Below, one piece after another: positions 18,508 to 28,402 of a DNA stretch of 64,000 nt. Within the stretch, counting starts at the first letter, position 1. Every line of letters starts with the position of its first letter. Source of the DNA: Bog-473 sp963828505 (GTDB lineage: Bacteria > Actinomycetota > Acidimicrobiia > Acidimicrobiales > RAAP-2). Where the stretch lies: assembly GCA_963828505.1 (NCBI GenBank), contig CAWHFM010000007.1:442412-506411 (forward strand), written 5' to 3'. The position numbers and the translations under genes are program-made. Below the pieces are notes generated by a model, which did no database searches, had not been told where the DNA came from, and was given only the letters and a program-made list of their open reading frames with translations.

Positions 18508-20194
18508 TCACGTGCGTGAGCTGACCGCCACGTCGTCCGGCTTCGTGCCGGCGAGATGGTGGGCGGCGCGGGCGGCGAGCGCGACGAGCGTCAGCGTCGG
18601 CCCGTAGCCGCTCGAGGTGGGGAACACCGACGAGTCCGCCACCACGACGTTGTCGAGCTCGTGCACCCGGCCCCAACGATCGACCACGGAGGTCGCGGGG
18701 TCGTCGCCCATGCGGGCCGTTCCCATCACGTGCCGGCTCTCCGGGATCGGAGTGGCCCCCACGCCGTGGTAGGACACACCGGGCGAGGTCGTGTGCAGCA
18801 CCCACTCGGCCCCCATCTCCTCCAGGACCGACTGCAGGATCTTGCCGTGGTGCTTCGAAGCCGCCAGCTCGTGTGACCCGGGCTGGTAGGTGACCCGGGC
18901 CACCGGGAAGCCGCGGGCGTCGCGCACCGAGGGGCTGAGGTCCACGGTGTTGGTCGGATAGGCGAGATCCTCGCCCTGCATGATGAAGGCCCACATGCGC
19001 TCGCGCAGGTTCGACTCGCGCATCGTCCGCGCGTGGTCGCGCCCCCACGGTGAGTGGCGCGCCTCCATGATGGGGAGCCCGCCGCCGCTGTGCTCGACCA
19101 TGCCGCCCCGCAGCCAGGGCAGTCCGGCGGCGGCGGCCGCGGCGCGCGAGGCGTCGTCCTGGATCATGGCGTCGTCGTGCACGTGGGTCACGGCGCGCCC
19201 CTTCTGCGGGTGCAGGCGCAGTTTCGGGAAGTGACCCACCACGATCGTCTGGAAGTGCACCATGAGGTGGCGCCCGAGGGCGGGGTGCTCCAGGCCGGAG
19301 AGCAGCAGCAGCCGAGGTGTCTCGATGGCGCCACCGGCCACGACGACGAGCCCGGCGTCCATCGTGTGGACCTCGCCGTCCGCGTCGATGTACTCGACGC
19401 CCGTGGCGCGCCGGCCGTCGGTGACGATTCGGCTCACGTAGGTCTCGGCCAAGAGTTCGGCGCGGCCGGTCGCCATGGCCTTGGTGAGCAGTGCGACGGG
19501 ATCGCCCTTGGCGTGGATCGGGCAGCCGAAGAAGGCGCAGAACCCGCAGTTGTTGCACGCCGGGCGGCCGTCATAGGCGATGGAGTTGGCGGCCGTCGGT
19601 GCCTCGTAGGGGTGGAGCCCGACACGCTCGGCCGCGGCCGACGACAGCACGGCGCCGTACATCGGCGAGCCCGGCGGCATCGGGTAGGGACCGGACCGCC
19701 AGGCGGCGAACGGGTTGGCGCCCTCTCGCCCCGCGACGCCGATGGCGCGCTCGACCTCGGCGTAGTACGGCTCGAGCTCGTCGTAGTCGAGGGGCCAGTC
19801 GAGCACGTCAGCGTCCTGCTGTGGCCCATAGGTCGAGCGCATCCGGAAGTCCTCCTCCCGGAAGCGCGGCACCTTCCCGTCGGCGTGGGTCCCCCCGCCT
19901 CCGACGGTGGTCGGGATGGAGTTCACCTCCCCGACGTGGGAGTGCTCGCCCTCGTCCGCCGATCGCCGGAAGGCGCGGGGCTCGACCAGCGGGTCGGGGC
20001 CGAGGAACCACCGGGTGATGAACTTGATCTCGTCGTTGGAGTAGTCCCCGGCGGGCCTCGTCATAGTCGTCGGGATCGAGCAGGTGGTTGCGGCCCTTCT
20101 CCAGGATCACGACCGACCAGCCGGCGCGGGTCAGCACCTCGGCCGCGGTGGCGCCGCCCGGTCCGGATCCGATGACGACGGCGTCCGCGCTCAC
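18508..20194 (-). CDS. GMC family FAD-dependent oxidoreductase (frameshift near 20048)
   Basis: About 561 residues after removing one base. The first frame carries the FAD-binding start (DAVVIGSGPGGATAAEVLTR) and EKGRNHLLDPDDY. The second continues DYSNDEIKFITRWFLGPDPL. An extra G in the GGGG run near 20048 explains the break, the total length being one base over a multiple of three. Later motifs: ACNNCGFCAFFGCPIHAKGD (four Cys), VVVAGGAIETPRLLLLSG and the C-terminal SRHVMGTARMGDDP and DSSVFPTSSGYGPTLT. The enzyme oxidises an alcohol. The GTG start overlaps the stop of the small subunit gene (GTGA), so the pair probably forms one membrane-associated dehydrogenase. Confidence 0.85.
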
Positions 20195-20754
20195 GGTCCG
20201 GCCACCTCGGCGTCGGCGTAACCGCGGGGCTGGACGTCGCCGTCGTAGTCGATGTACTCCCAGCCGATCCCGGCCCGGTTGCCGCCGTACTCCGGCGCAC
20301 CGTACATGCCCTCGCAGCAGTGCTCCCAGAGCAGGTCGAGGAACTCCTGGTCGGCGCGCAGCCGCCGCCGCTGCTCCTTTCCGTCCACCACCACGAAGTC
20401 TTCGCCGAGCGCGGCGAGCCCGTCGCGGTATCGCTGCTGGAGGCCGACGACCGGACCGTTGAATTCGCGCTCGGGCTTGCCCTGCGACCCCTCGAGGCGC
20501 GTGCGCCAAGCCAGCTCGTCCAGGCGGGACAACCGGTGGAACGAGGCGAAGCCTGCCGCTCCACCGTGGCGACCGGAGGTGGGGCCGCCCGCCCAGATCC
20601 GCGGCGGGTCGAAGGTGAAGGCGCCCAAGAAGCCGTCGATGTAGTCGGCCACACCGGCCTCTTCTGCACCGGGAGCGCCCTGGTCGGAGGGCATCAATTG
20701 CGCGCAGGCGGCGCGCAGGGTGGCGTACGCGCGCTCGCTCATCCAAACCGGCAC
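20191..20754 (-). CDS. Gluconate 2-dehydrogenase subunit 3-like small subunit
   Basis: A 187-residue protein of the gluconate-2-dehydrogenase gamma-subunit type (LRAACAQLMPSD, GVADYIDGFLGAFTFDPPRIWAGG, WEYIDYDGDVQPRGYADAE). Such subunits partner GMC-type FAD subunits. No Tat signal is visible, unlike many family members. Start is the GTG at 20754 or the ATG at 20742. Its stop overlaps the start of the GMC gene. A degenerate copy of the candidate operator lies at 20777-20790, 22 bases upstream. Confidence 0.85.
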   Translation of the reverse strand: MPVWMSERAYATLRAACAQLMPSDQGAPGAEEAGVADYIDGFLGAFTFDPPRIWAGGPTSGRHGGAAGFASFHRLSRLDELAWRTRLEGSQGKPEREFNGPVVGLQQRYRDGLAALGEDFVVVDGKEQRRRLRADQEFLDLLWEHCCEGMYGAPEYGGNRAGIGWEYIDYDGDVQPRGYADAEVAGP

Positions 20755-20776
20755 CGGATCACGGTAGCCCGTTTGC

Positions 20777-20790
20777 TGACGCCCATGTCA
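20777..20790. promoter_or_regulatory. Candidate operator, degenerate TGACAC palindrome
   Basis: TGACGCCCATGTCA: each half differs by one base from TGACAC/GTGTCA. It lies just upstream of the GMC operon on the minus strand, the expected place for a repressor site. The weakest half-site agreement of the group apart from 2688 and 57525. Confidence 0.4.
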
Positions 20791-20900
20791 GGTCAGGACC
20801 GGGCGCTCCGGCGGCCCGGCCGAGGGCTGGACGCGTGGCGCCGAGCGACTCTTTTTCTCCGCCTCACCAGTGGACCGGCTCATGTCCGAGTCGACCGACG

Positions 20901-21791
20901 TCAGATGCGGTAGATGCGCTCAGCCGTCGCGGCGAACACCTTCTCGCGTGACGCGGGGTCGAGCCGGGCCGCGACGGCGCTGAAGGTCGTGTAGAGGTCG
21001 TCGAAGCTTCCCGCGGCGGAGTCGACCGGAAAGTTGCTGGCGAACATGCACCGGTCGACCCCGAAGACATCGAGTGCGAATTCGAGCCACGGCGCGAAGG
21101 CCTCGACCGCCATGGTCCCGAAGGGCATGGACAGGCCGGAGAGCTTGCAGACGACGTGCTCACCGAGCGCAGCGAGAGCCGAGATGCCCTTGCGCCACAA
21201 GGCGCGTTCCTCGTCGGAGTTTTCGCGAGGCCATCCGGTGTGCTCGACCACGACCGTCAGGTCCGGGAACGCCGCCAGCCGGGCCGACGCCGCTTCGAGC
21301 TGATCCGGGTGCGCCATCAGCTCGAAGACGAGCTGGCGGTCCCGCAAGGCCCCGAGGACCGCGTCGTCGGGGACGGGATCACCGAGCGGACCCATGGGAC
21401 GGACGCCCCGGAATCGTGGGGCGGCCATCTGGCGGTCGAGGAGTGCGACCGCCTCGGCCACCGTCTCGGTCGGAGGGAGGCCCCCGATGATGGCGGTGGG
21501 CCCGCCCTGTTCGGCGGCGTTGCGATTCAGCTCGAGGGTCTCGTCGATGGAGTTGGGCCCCGTGGCGGCGGCGACGTTGACGAACTTCTCGACATTCCAC
21601 CGCGCGGATTCAGCACGGTAGGTGTCGGCGTCGAAGCGCCGGAACATGCCCGAGGCGCCTTCGCGTTTGATGCCCTCCTGGCCCAGTTGCCCGGGCTGCG
21701 AGAGGTACGGGTACCAGTCGGTTCGAGCGGGATCCCACAGGTGGACGTGCGCGTCGACGACCCGCGTGGGCTTCTCGCGCGTGTCGGTCAT
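20901..21791 (-). CDS. Amidohydrolase (amidohydrolase 2 family, lactonase-like)
   Basis: A 296-residue TIM-barrel hydrolase starting at the ATG at 21791, which overlaps the expected TGA of the upstream SDR gene (ATGA). The N-terminal motif VVDAHVHLWDPARTDWYPYL is typical of 2-pyrone-4,6-dicarboxylate/fuconolactone-type lactonases. Further on are FRGVRPMGP, DLTVVVEHTGWP (barrel His), CKLSGLSM and CMFASNFPVDS, where the usual catalytic Asp position reads SNFP, a normal variant in this subgroup. Being last in an operon with a Baeyer-Villiger monooxygenase, it could open the lactone or ester formed by that enzyme; this is inference. Confidence 0.87.
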   Translation of the reverse strand: MTDTREKPTRVVDAHVHLWDPARTDWYPYLSQPGQLGQEGIKREGASGMFRRFDADTYRAESARWNVEKFVNVAAATGPNSIDETLELNRNAAEQGGPTAIIGGLPPTETVAEAVALLDRQMAAPRFRGVRPMGPLGDPVPDDAVLGALRDRQLVFELMAHPDQLEAASARLAAFPDLTVVVEHTGWPRENSDEERALWRKGISALAALGEHVVCKLSGLSMPFGTMAVEAFAPWLEFALDVFGVDRCMFASNFPVDSAAGSFDDLYTTFSAVAARLDPASREKVFAATAERIYRI

Positions 21792-23480
21792 TCGGCCTCC
21801 GGTTGCTCTCGGCGCGGGCACCGCGGCACCGGTGGCACCGACGATCTCGCGCAGCGCGCCGTCCAACCACTCGGGGATCTCGGGCCCTCCGTAGACGACG
21901 GTGCCGATCGGCCGGGGGTGCGCACGCAGGCCGAGCCACCCCGGCCCGACCACGAGCTCCGCGCCGGCGAGGGCGCCGGCCTCCGGGTGGGCGAGGAGGT
22001 TCGCGACCAGCTCGGCCCGACCGTTCGGCCGCGCCCGCCTCGGACGACTCGAGGCTCGTCGCCAGCGCCGTGACCCGCCGACCCGTCCCGCCGGCTGCGG
22101 CACGTGCGATCTGCGCCGAGGCCTGCGCGCGGCTTCGGCCACCGGGCGTCGTGGCGTCGGTGAGCGTGACGATCCGTACCGGACGTTCCGACTCCGCCGC
22201 ATAGTCCGCGGCGGCTCGCGTCCAGGCGGCGTCGGCCAGGAGGTGCGCGATGAGCCCGTGGTGGTCGGCCAGGACGGCCTGCCACTCCGCCGCGGGCGCC
22301 GCACCGGTGGAGCCGGCGGCGTGCCCGGCCAGGGCGACCACGACGGCGTCGAGCGGTCCGGACCCTTCCACGGCGGTGGCGCGGCCCGCAGCGCGCTGGT
22401 CGCGCCGATGAAGTCGCGCGCCGGCGCGACCGTGTGACAGGCGATCGACCTGGCCTCGAGCGCCGCGGTGAGGGCGGCGGTCAGGTCGGCCCGCTCGCTG
22501 ACGATCGCACAGGACTGCACGTCTCCCGCCGCCAGCTCGGCCGGAGCTGGGGCGTCGAAGATCGATCCGAACCGGGGGTTCGCACCGCCGTCGGTCGCCT
22601 GCTTGGTCTCGGCCGTGACGAAGGCACGGGGCAGCGCGGCGTCGAGGACGCCGGCCAGGGAGGCGACGCCGTCCGTGCGCACGACCTCGACGAGGCGGGG
22701 CTGGTCGACGACGGCCACCTCGGGTCCGCCGGCGAAGAAGACCTGCCCGCTGCACCACGCGGCCTCGTCCGAGACCAGGTACGCCGCGAGCGGGCCCAGG
22801 TTCTCGGGGCCCGGGATCGCGTCGAGTGACAGCCCGCCCCCGCCGCCGGCCCGGCCTTCAGCGCGCGCCCGCTCCAGCGCCGCCGCCACCATGCGGGTGT
22901 TGGCGATGGGCGAGAGCGCGTTGACCGTCACCCCAGGGGGGGCAACCCGTCCCAGCTGCCAGGTCAGTGCCGCGACGACCCGCTTGGCTGCGCTGTACCC
23001 GCCCGCGTCGGCCGCTCGCCATCCCGAACCCGAGGTCACGCCGAGGATGCGGCCGTGTCCGGCTTCGGCCATGAGGGGCAGGGCCGCGTCGAGGACGTTG
23101 AGGTAACCCGAGAGGTGCACGTCGAGCAGCGAGACCCAGTCCTCCTCGGTGCCGCGGGCGAAATAGCTCTGCCGGGTGATGCCGGCGACGTTCACCACCG
23201 CATCGAGGCCGCCGTGCTCGTCGGCGAGCTCTCGGAATAGCGCGGTGACGGCATTCGCGTCGGTCACCGAGGCCGACGAGGCTCGCGCCGACCCGCCGGC
23301 CGCGACGATGCGGGCCGCCGTGGAGTCTTGCGGTTGAGGCAACTGCTCGGTGCCGTCGAGGGTGACGAGCGGGTCGAGGGTGACGACGTACCAGCCGCCG
23401 CGGCCGAGCGCCTCCGCGATGGAGGCGCCGATCCCTCCCGCGCCCCCGGTGACGACGGCGACCCGATGACGTGGGCTCAT
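21788..23480 (-). CDS. Tandem-domain short-chain dehydrogenase/reductase (about three frameshifts)
   Basis: About 564 residues once frameshifts near 22385, 22040 and 21830 are bridged. The N-terminal half is a classical SDR: VAVVTGGAGGIGASIAEALG (cofactor loop), VVNVAGIT, ILGVTSGSGW (catalytic Ser) and GGYSAAKRVVAAL (Tyr-X3-Lys), then SPIANTRMV. The C-terminal half reads as a second, degenerate Rossmann domain (SCAIVSERADLTAALTAALE, VVVALAGHAA, PVRIVTLTDATTP), and ends with a short conserved tail (VVYGGPEIPEWLDGALREIV). The ATG overlaps the monooxygenase stop (ATGA). It probably oxidises or reduces an alcohol/ketone in the same pathway. Confidence 0.8.
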
Positions 23481-25318
23481 GGCGTGGTCGGCGTGGCCGA
23501 CGGCGACAGCAGGTCCAGCTCCAGGCCCTCGAAGCGGCCGTCCGCGAGCCACCCTTCGAGGAGATCCCGGTAGGCGAACCAGTCGCCGAAGCCGCCGCCG
23601 TAATTGCCTGCCTTCGGGCTCAGGGTCTCGGGATGCCCCTCGTTGTTGATGCGCGACGGCGTGCAGGCGGACATGACGCGGCTGATGTCGGTGTACTTCC
23701 CGACGATCTCCTGCACCCAGGACTCCTGGGCCTCGGCGCTCACGTCGAACACCTCGACCCCCGCCTCCCGGAGCAGGCCGATGGTGGTGCCGACGAACTC
23801 GGCCCCCAGCACCGCCAGCTGCGTGTAGTTGACGGTCACGACCGACTGCTGGGTCGGCGCCGGCATCGCGAACATGTTGGGGAAATCGCGGCTCAAGATT
23901 CCGAAGAGCGTGACCGGGCCGTCGGCCCACCGCTCGGCCAACGTGACCCCGTTGCGGCCGACGATCTCGTGGCCCACGCGCCGGGAGAGGGGGGTGCGCT
24001 CGGCTTCGAAGCCGGTGCCGTAAATGAGGCAGTCGACCTCGTACTGCCTCCCGTCGACCACGGGGCCTTGGGCGGTGATCTTCTCGATGCCGGCCGGGCA
24101 GTCGATCAGCGTGATGTTGGGGCTGTTGAAGGCGGGCAAGTACTCGTCGTGGAAGCAGGGGCGCTTGCAGATGTAGCGGTAGTACGGCTTGAGGACCTCA
24201 GCCATGGCGTGATCGGCGACGATGTCCTCGACCCGCCGCCGGTGTGCCTCCATGATCCCGAAGTCGAGCTCCTCCGCGCTCTGCTGGAACTCCTCGCGGG
24301 TCATGCCCTTGACGTACCGCGGGTTGTTGACGACGGCGTAGTGGTGTGTCCACCCGTCGTCCACGGCGTCGCGGTCGACCTTCCGTCCGAGCATGACGGC
24401 CTGGAAGTTGTCCATGCGCCGCTTCTGCCAACCGGGCTCGAGGTCCCGCCCGAAAGCGTCATCGGTGGGGCGGTTGTCCCGGACGCCGATGGCGGAGGGC
24501 GTGCGTTGGAACACGTAGACGTGCTCGGCCGACTCGACCAGGGGCGGCAGGGCTTGGATGCCCGACGCACCCGTGCCGAGAAGCGCGATCGTCTTGCCCT
24601 TGAGCTTGTCGAGCGGCTCATTCGTCCCGCCGCCGGTGTAGTCGTAGTCCCAGCGTGCCGTGTGGAACGAGTGCCCTGCGAAATCCTCCATCCCCGGGAT
24701 GCACGGCAACTTCATGAGGTTGAGGATCCCGGCGGCCAGCACGTACCAGCGGCAGGCGACGTTGTCGCCGCGGTCGGTGAACACGTGCCACCGGGCCTCT
24801 TCGTCGTGCCACTCGGCCCGGGTCACGTCCGTGTGGAAGAGGGCCTCGTTCGCCAGGCGGTAGCGCTCGGCGATGCGCTCGAGGTGGCCTCGGATCTCGT
24901 CACCCGAGGCGTAGCGGCAGGTCGGGATGTAGCCGAACTCCTCGAGCATGGGGATGTAGATGTACGACTCGACGTCGCACATGACGCCGGGGTAGCGGTT
25001 CCAATACCAGGTGCCACCGATCCCTCCGGCCTGATCGACGATGCGGATTCGCTCCACCCCGCGCTTGCGGAGCTCCGCGCCGACCAGCACCCCCGCAATC
25101 CCTCCGCCGAGGATCACGACGTCTACCTCGTCGCTGACCGGCTCGCGCTCGACGAAGGGCGTGAAGGGGTCGTCCCGATAATGCCGGAAGACGTCGTCGT
25201 GATTCAGGTCCCTGATGTCGGCCCGGCCCTCGACGAGCCGCTTGTCCCGCTCGGCAAAGTATTTGGCGTTGACGGCCTCGGGGTCGAACGATGCCGAGGC
25301 TGATTCCGGCCGTGACAT
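23477..25318 (-). CDS. Baeyer-Villiger-type flavin monooxygenase
   Basis: A 613-residue FAD/NADPH class B monooxygenase. Visible are the FAD loop GGGIAG (residues 71-76), the GGTWYWNRYPGVMCDVES region, the Baeyer-Villiger fingerprint FAGHSFHTARW (213-223, F-X-G-X3-H-X3-W) and the NADPH loop GTGASG (248-253). It carries an N-terminal extension as seen in cyclopentadecanone- or steroid-type BVMOs. It would insert an oxygen beside a ketone to give an ester or lactone. First gene of a coupled operon with the tandem SDR and the amidohydrolase. A perfect 18-base palindrome containing the candidate operator is centred about 40 bases upstream. Confidence 0.92.
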   Translation of the reverse strand: MSRPESASASFDPEAVNAKYFAERDKRLVEGRADIRDLNHDDVFRHYRDDPFTPFVEREPVSDEVDVVILGGGIAGVLVGAELRKRGVERIRIVDQAGGIGGTWYWNRYPGVMCDVESYIYIPMLEEFGYIPTCRYASGDEIRGHLERIAERYRLANEALFHTDVTRAEWHDEEARWHVFTDRGDNVACRWYVLAAGILNLMKLPCIPGMEDFAGHSFHTARWDYDYTGGGTNEPLDKLKGKTIALLGTGASGIQALPPLVESAEHVYVFQRTPSAIGVRDNRPTDDAFGRDLEPGWQKRRMDNFQAVMLGRKVDRDAVDDGWTHHYAVVNNPRYVKGMTREEFQQSAEELDFGIMEAHRRRVEDIVADHAMAEVLKPYYRYICKRPCFHDEYLPAFNSPNITLIDCPAGIEKITAQGPVVDGRQYEVDCLIYGTGFEAERTPLSRRVGHEIVGRNGVTLAERWADGPVTLFGILSRDFPNMFAMPAPTQQSVVTVNYTQLAVLGAEFVGTTIGLLREAGVEVFDVSAEAQESWVQEIVGKYTDISRVMSACTPSRINNEGHPETLSPKAGNYGGGFGDWFAYRDLLEGWLADGRFEGLELDLLSPSATPTTP

Positions 25319-25350
25319 GGACCTAAAGGGTACCCGAGCGCCGCGAACCC

Positions 25351-25364
25351 TGACACTCGTGTCA
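25351..25364. promoter_or_regulatory. Candidate operator, perfect TGACACTCGTGTCA palindrome
   Basis: The perfect palindrome extends to 18 bases (CCTGACACTCGTGTCAGG, 25349-25366). It sits 32 bases before the BVMO start on the minus strand, in a 258-base gap otherwise without recognisable features. One of three perfect copies in the window. Confidence 0.6.
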
Positions 25365-25576
25365 GGTTCGTCGGGCCAGAGGCTCGCCCGTGACCTCAGT
25401 TCGGGTCAGGCGCTCGGACCATCGCCCAGAGTCGGCTCGGGAACAGGCCGACCGCTTCCACCTCTGGCAAGAAAACGGCGCGTGGGTTCCGTGTGCGATG
25501 CACGTCGGGCCATCCGACGACGCCGCGCTGAGGTGCACCCGTCCAGGTCGCGGCCGACGGGCACCGAGACCGTCGA

Positions 25577-26722
25577 TCAGGAACGCGGCAATCCGAGAAT
25601 CCGCCCGGCGATGATGTCGCGCTGGACCTGGGACGTGCCTCCGGCGATCCCTGCCGCCTTGCTCCACAGCCACTGCCTGCTCCAAGGTCCCGACCGGGAG
25701 GACGACGCGTCGCGACCGGTCACCAGCAACGCGGCCTCGGCCATGTGCTGGGTCATGGACGTCCAGGCCAGCTTGACCCAGCTCGACTCCGGCCCCGGCT
25801 CCTCGCCCCGACCGAGCCGGGTCAAGGTGCGCAAATTGTGCAGGCGGAGCACGCCGAGGTCGACGTAGGCCTGGGCGAGGGCATCGGCCACCAGAGGGTC
25901 GTCGATGGCACCGTTCGCCAGCGCCTCGTCGAGCAGGCGGGCCAGGTACGTCTCGTGCACGACCTGCTCCTTGAACGGGAAGCTGGTCCCGCGCTCGTGG
26001 GCCAAGGTCGATCCGGCGACCGACCAGCCCTGGCCCTCCGACCCGACGAGGTGCTCACGCGGCACGAAGACGTCGGTGAGGAAGACCTCGTTGAACTCGG
26101 CGTCCCCGGTCATCTGCACCAGCGGCCGCACCTCCACACCCGGCGCCGACATGTCGACGACCAGCGCGCTGATGCCCTGCTGTGGCCGCAGTGCGTCCGG
26201 GTCGGTGCGGGCCAGGCACAGGCCCCACGCGGCGAACTGGGCGTAGGAGGTCCACACCTTGCGCCCGCTGACGACGTACCCGCCTTCGACCGGGACCGCT
26301 CTCGTCGTGAGCGATGCGAGATCGCTCCCGGCGTCGGGCTCGCTGAACAGCTGGCACCAGATCTCCTCGGCCGAGAGGATTTCGGGGAGGAAACGGTCGC
26401 GCTGCTCCTCGCTGCCATGGACCAAGAGTGTTGGCCCGACCAGGTTGATCCCGACCCGGTTGACGGGCTGAGGAGCCTGAGAACGGGCGTACTCGGTCTG
26501 GTAGAGCGCGACCTGGACCGGTGTCGCGTCACGCCCTCCGTTGCGGCTCGGCCAATGCACGCCGACCCAGCGGTCCGCCGCCAGGGTGGCCTGCCATCGA
26601 CGGCCCCATGCCACCTCGTCGGCCAGGTCGACGAAGGCGGGCGGGCGATGCTCGTGCTCGGCCAGCCAACCGCGGAACGCGGCAGAGAACGCCTCGTCCT
26701 CCGCTCTCAAGGCGAGATCCAC
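25577..26722 (-). CDS. Acyl-CoA dehydrogenase
   Basis: A 381-residue FAD-dependent acyl-CoA dehydrogenase starting at a GTG. Typical segments: LSAEEIWCQLFSEPDAGSDL (FAD/substrate loop), VSGRKVWTSYAQFAAWGLCL, FNEVFLTDVFVPREHLVG, GWSVAGSTLAHERG and the C-terminal AGGTSQVQRDIIAGRILGLP. It introduces a 2,3-double bond in an acyl-CoA. It is divergent from the acyl-CoA ligase at 26788 with only 65 bases between. It is clearly paralogous to 30679-31869 (both read IWCQLF/LWCQLFSEPDAGSDLASLTTRA). Many actinobacterial steroid-side-chain dehydrogenases are heteromers, so a partner chain may be encoded elsewhere. Confidence 0.92.
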   Translation of the reverse strand: MDLALRAEDEAFSAAFRGWLAEHEHRPPAFVDLADEVAWGRRWQATLAADRWVGVHWPSRNGGRDATPVQVALYQTEYARSQAPQPVNRVGINLVGPTLLVHGSEEQRDRFLPEILSAEEIWCQLFSEPDAGSDLASLTTRAVPVEGGYVVSGRKVWTSYAQFAAWGLCLARTDPDALRPQQGISALVVDMSAPGVEVRPLVQMTGDAEFNEVFLTDVFVPREHLVGSEGQGWSVAGSTLAHERGTSFPFKEQVVHETYLARLLDEALANGAIDDPLVADALAQAYVDLGVLRLHNLRTLTRLGRGEEPGPESSWVKLAWTSMTQHMAEAALLVTGRDASSSRSGPWSRQWLWSKAAGIAGGTSQVQRDIIAGRILGLPRS

Positions 26723-26787
26723 GCCGCTCCCACGCTTGCACTCGGCATCTGAGCCACCGTAGCGGCCACCCGGGTATGGTCGCCGCC

Positions 26788-28347
26788 ATGGCGACCCGGC
26801 TGCGAGCGACCCGGCTGCGAGCGACGTGGCTGCCGCGTCGAGGTCGGACCTACCGACAGCCCGGCGGCGCCTGGGACGTTCCGACCCTCGATGCGCTCCT
26901 TACTGCCCATGGCGGCGAGGTGGTGGACGGCGACGCCCGAGTGAGCGCCACCCAGGTCAACGCCCTCGTGGCCGCAGTGGCAGGGGGCTTGCGCTCCCAG
27001 GGGGTCCGGCGGGGCGACACCGTCGCCTGGCAGCTGCCCAACAGCCTGGCCGCCATGGTGCTGACGAGAGCCTGTTGGCGTCTCGGCGCCGTGGCCGCGC
27101 CGGTACTGCACACCTTCGGGGTGTCCGAGGTCGAGGCCGCGCTGACCCAGGTCGAGCCGCGCCTCGTCGTCGAACTCGAGCACAGCGCTCTGTCGAGTCC
27201 GACTGTGCTCGCCGAGACTCTGGGCGGGGATCCGGTGCCAGCCGAGACTTGCCCAGCCCGAACCTCCGACGTCGCGTTGGTGCTGTTCACGTCTGGTTCG
27301 ACCGGAACACCCAAGGCAGTACTGCACACCCAACGCGGGCTCAGCTGGAAGGCCGCGCTGATGACGCGGGTGCACTCGCTCGGGCCGGCCGACGCCGTCT
27401 TGATGCCGGCACCGATGGCCCACGTCTCTGGTCTGCTCAACGGCGTACTCGTGCCGGGAGCCTCGGGCATGCGCGCCGTGCTCGTGCGCCGCTTCGACCC
27501 CGATCGGGCTCTGTCGCTGGTCGAGCGCGAGCGGGTCACGTTCATGGCCGGCCCACCGACCTTCTTCATCGCCATGGGCGCCGTGCTCAGCGAGCGCGGT
27601 GCAGACACGGACGTCTCGACCGTTCGCCTCGTCTCGAGTGGCGGATCCTCCGTCACCCCCGCGTTCGTCGAGGACACGGCGCGCATCTTCGACTGCCGCG
27701 TCAAGCGCACCTACGGGTCGACCGAGGCGCCGACGGTGACGACGAGTACCGACGCCGACCCCTTCGAGCGCGCCCGCGACACGGACGGACGGGCCGTCGG
27801 CGAGGTCGAGCTGCGGGTGTCCGGTCCCGAGCACGGCACGCCGCTGCCCTCGGGCGACCGCGGCGAGCTCTGGGTCCGCGGACCGGAGCTCTTCGCCGGG
27901 TACGCCGATCCGGCCCAAACGGCCGAGGTCGTCGCACCCGGCGGCTGGTTCCGCACGGGCGACCTGGCCACCGTGGACGACGACGGATGGCTGACGATCG
28001 TCGGACGGCTGAAGGACGTCATCATTCGAGGCGGCGAGAACATCTCGTCGTCCGAGGTCGAGGCGGTGCTCGAGGCGCACCCCGCGGTGCGCCACGCCGC
28101 CGCGGTGGGTTATCCCGATCCGCTCATGGGAGAGCGGGTGGCGGCCTTCGTGGAGTCGACGAAGCCCTTCGGCCTTGAAGAGTGCCGGGCCTGGTTCGAG
28201 CGTCGTGGCGTGGCGAAGTTCAAGACCCCCGAGAAGGTCGAGTGCCTCGAGCATCTCCCGCTGCTCGGCTCGGGCAAAGCCGACCGGGCCGCGCTTCGCG
28301 CTCGGGCCGCCACCGAATCCTCTCTCCAGCCCACTGCTCCCGCTTGA
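26788..28347 (+). CDS. AMP-forming acyl-CoA ligase/synthetase
   Basis: A 519-residue adenylate-forming enzyme. P-loop-like VLFTSGSTGTPKAVLHT, TYGSTEAPTVTTS, GWFRTGDLATVDDDGWL, GRLKDVIIRGGENISSSEVE and the catalytic Lys in LGSGKADR are all in place, so it should activate a carboxylic acid to its acyl-CoA. The ATG at 26788 is preferred; ATG at 26776 is possible. The N-terminal codons include a 15-base direct repeat (two LRATR units). It would supply CoA esters to the neighbouring dehydrogenases. A strong hairpin follows at 28403. Confidence 0.9.
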   Translation: MATRLRATRLRATWLPRRGRTYRQPGGAWDVPTLDALLTAHGGEVVDGDARVSATQVNALVAAVAGGLRSQGVRRGDTVAWQLPNSLAAMVLTRACWRLGAVAAPVLHTFGVSEVEAALTQVEPRLVVELEHSALSSPTVLAETLGGDPVPAETCPARTSDVALVLFTSGSTGTPKAVLHTQRGLSWKAALMTRVHSLGPADAVLMPAPMAHVSGLLNGVLVPGASGMRAVLVRRFDPDRALSLVERERVTFMAGPPTFFIAMGAVLSERGADTDVSTVRLVSSGGSSVTPAFVEDTARIFDCRVKRTYGSTEAPTVTTSTDADPFERARDTDGRAVGEVELRVSGPEHGTPLPSGDRGELWVRGPELFAGYADPAQTAEVVAPGGWFRTGDLATVDDDGWLTIVGRLKDVIIRGGENISSSEVEAVLEAHPAVRHAAAVGYPDPLMGERVAAFVESTKPFGLEECRAWFERRGVAKFKTPEKVECLEHLPLLGSGKADRAALRARAATESSLQPTAPA

Positions 28348-28402
28348 TCGATCTCCCACACGACAGCGCCACGGGGCACAGCACGCGGTAAAGGTTCGTC
28401 AG

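Noticed and set aside
20901..23930. A 1009-codon frame apparently joining monooxygenase remnant, SDR and amidohydrolase
   Set aside because: The join arises from frameshifts in the SDR gene; the amidohydrolase has its own ATG overlapping an expected stop.
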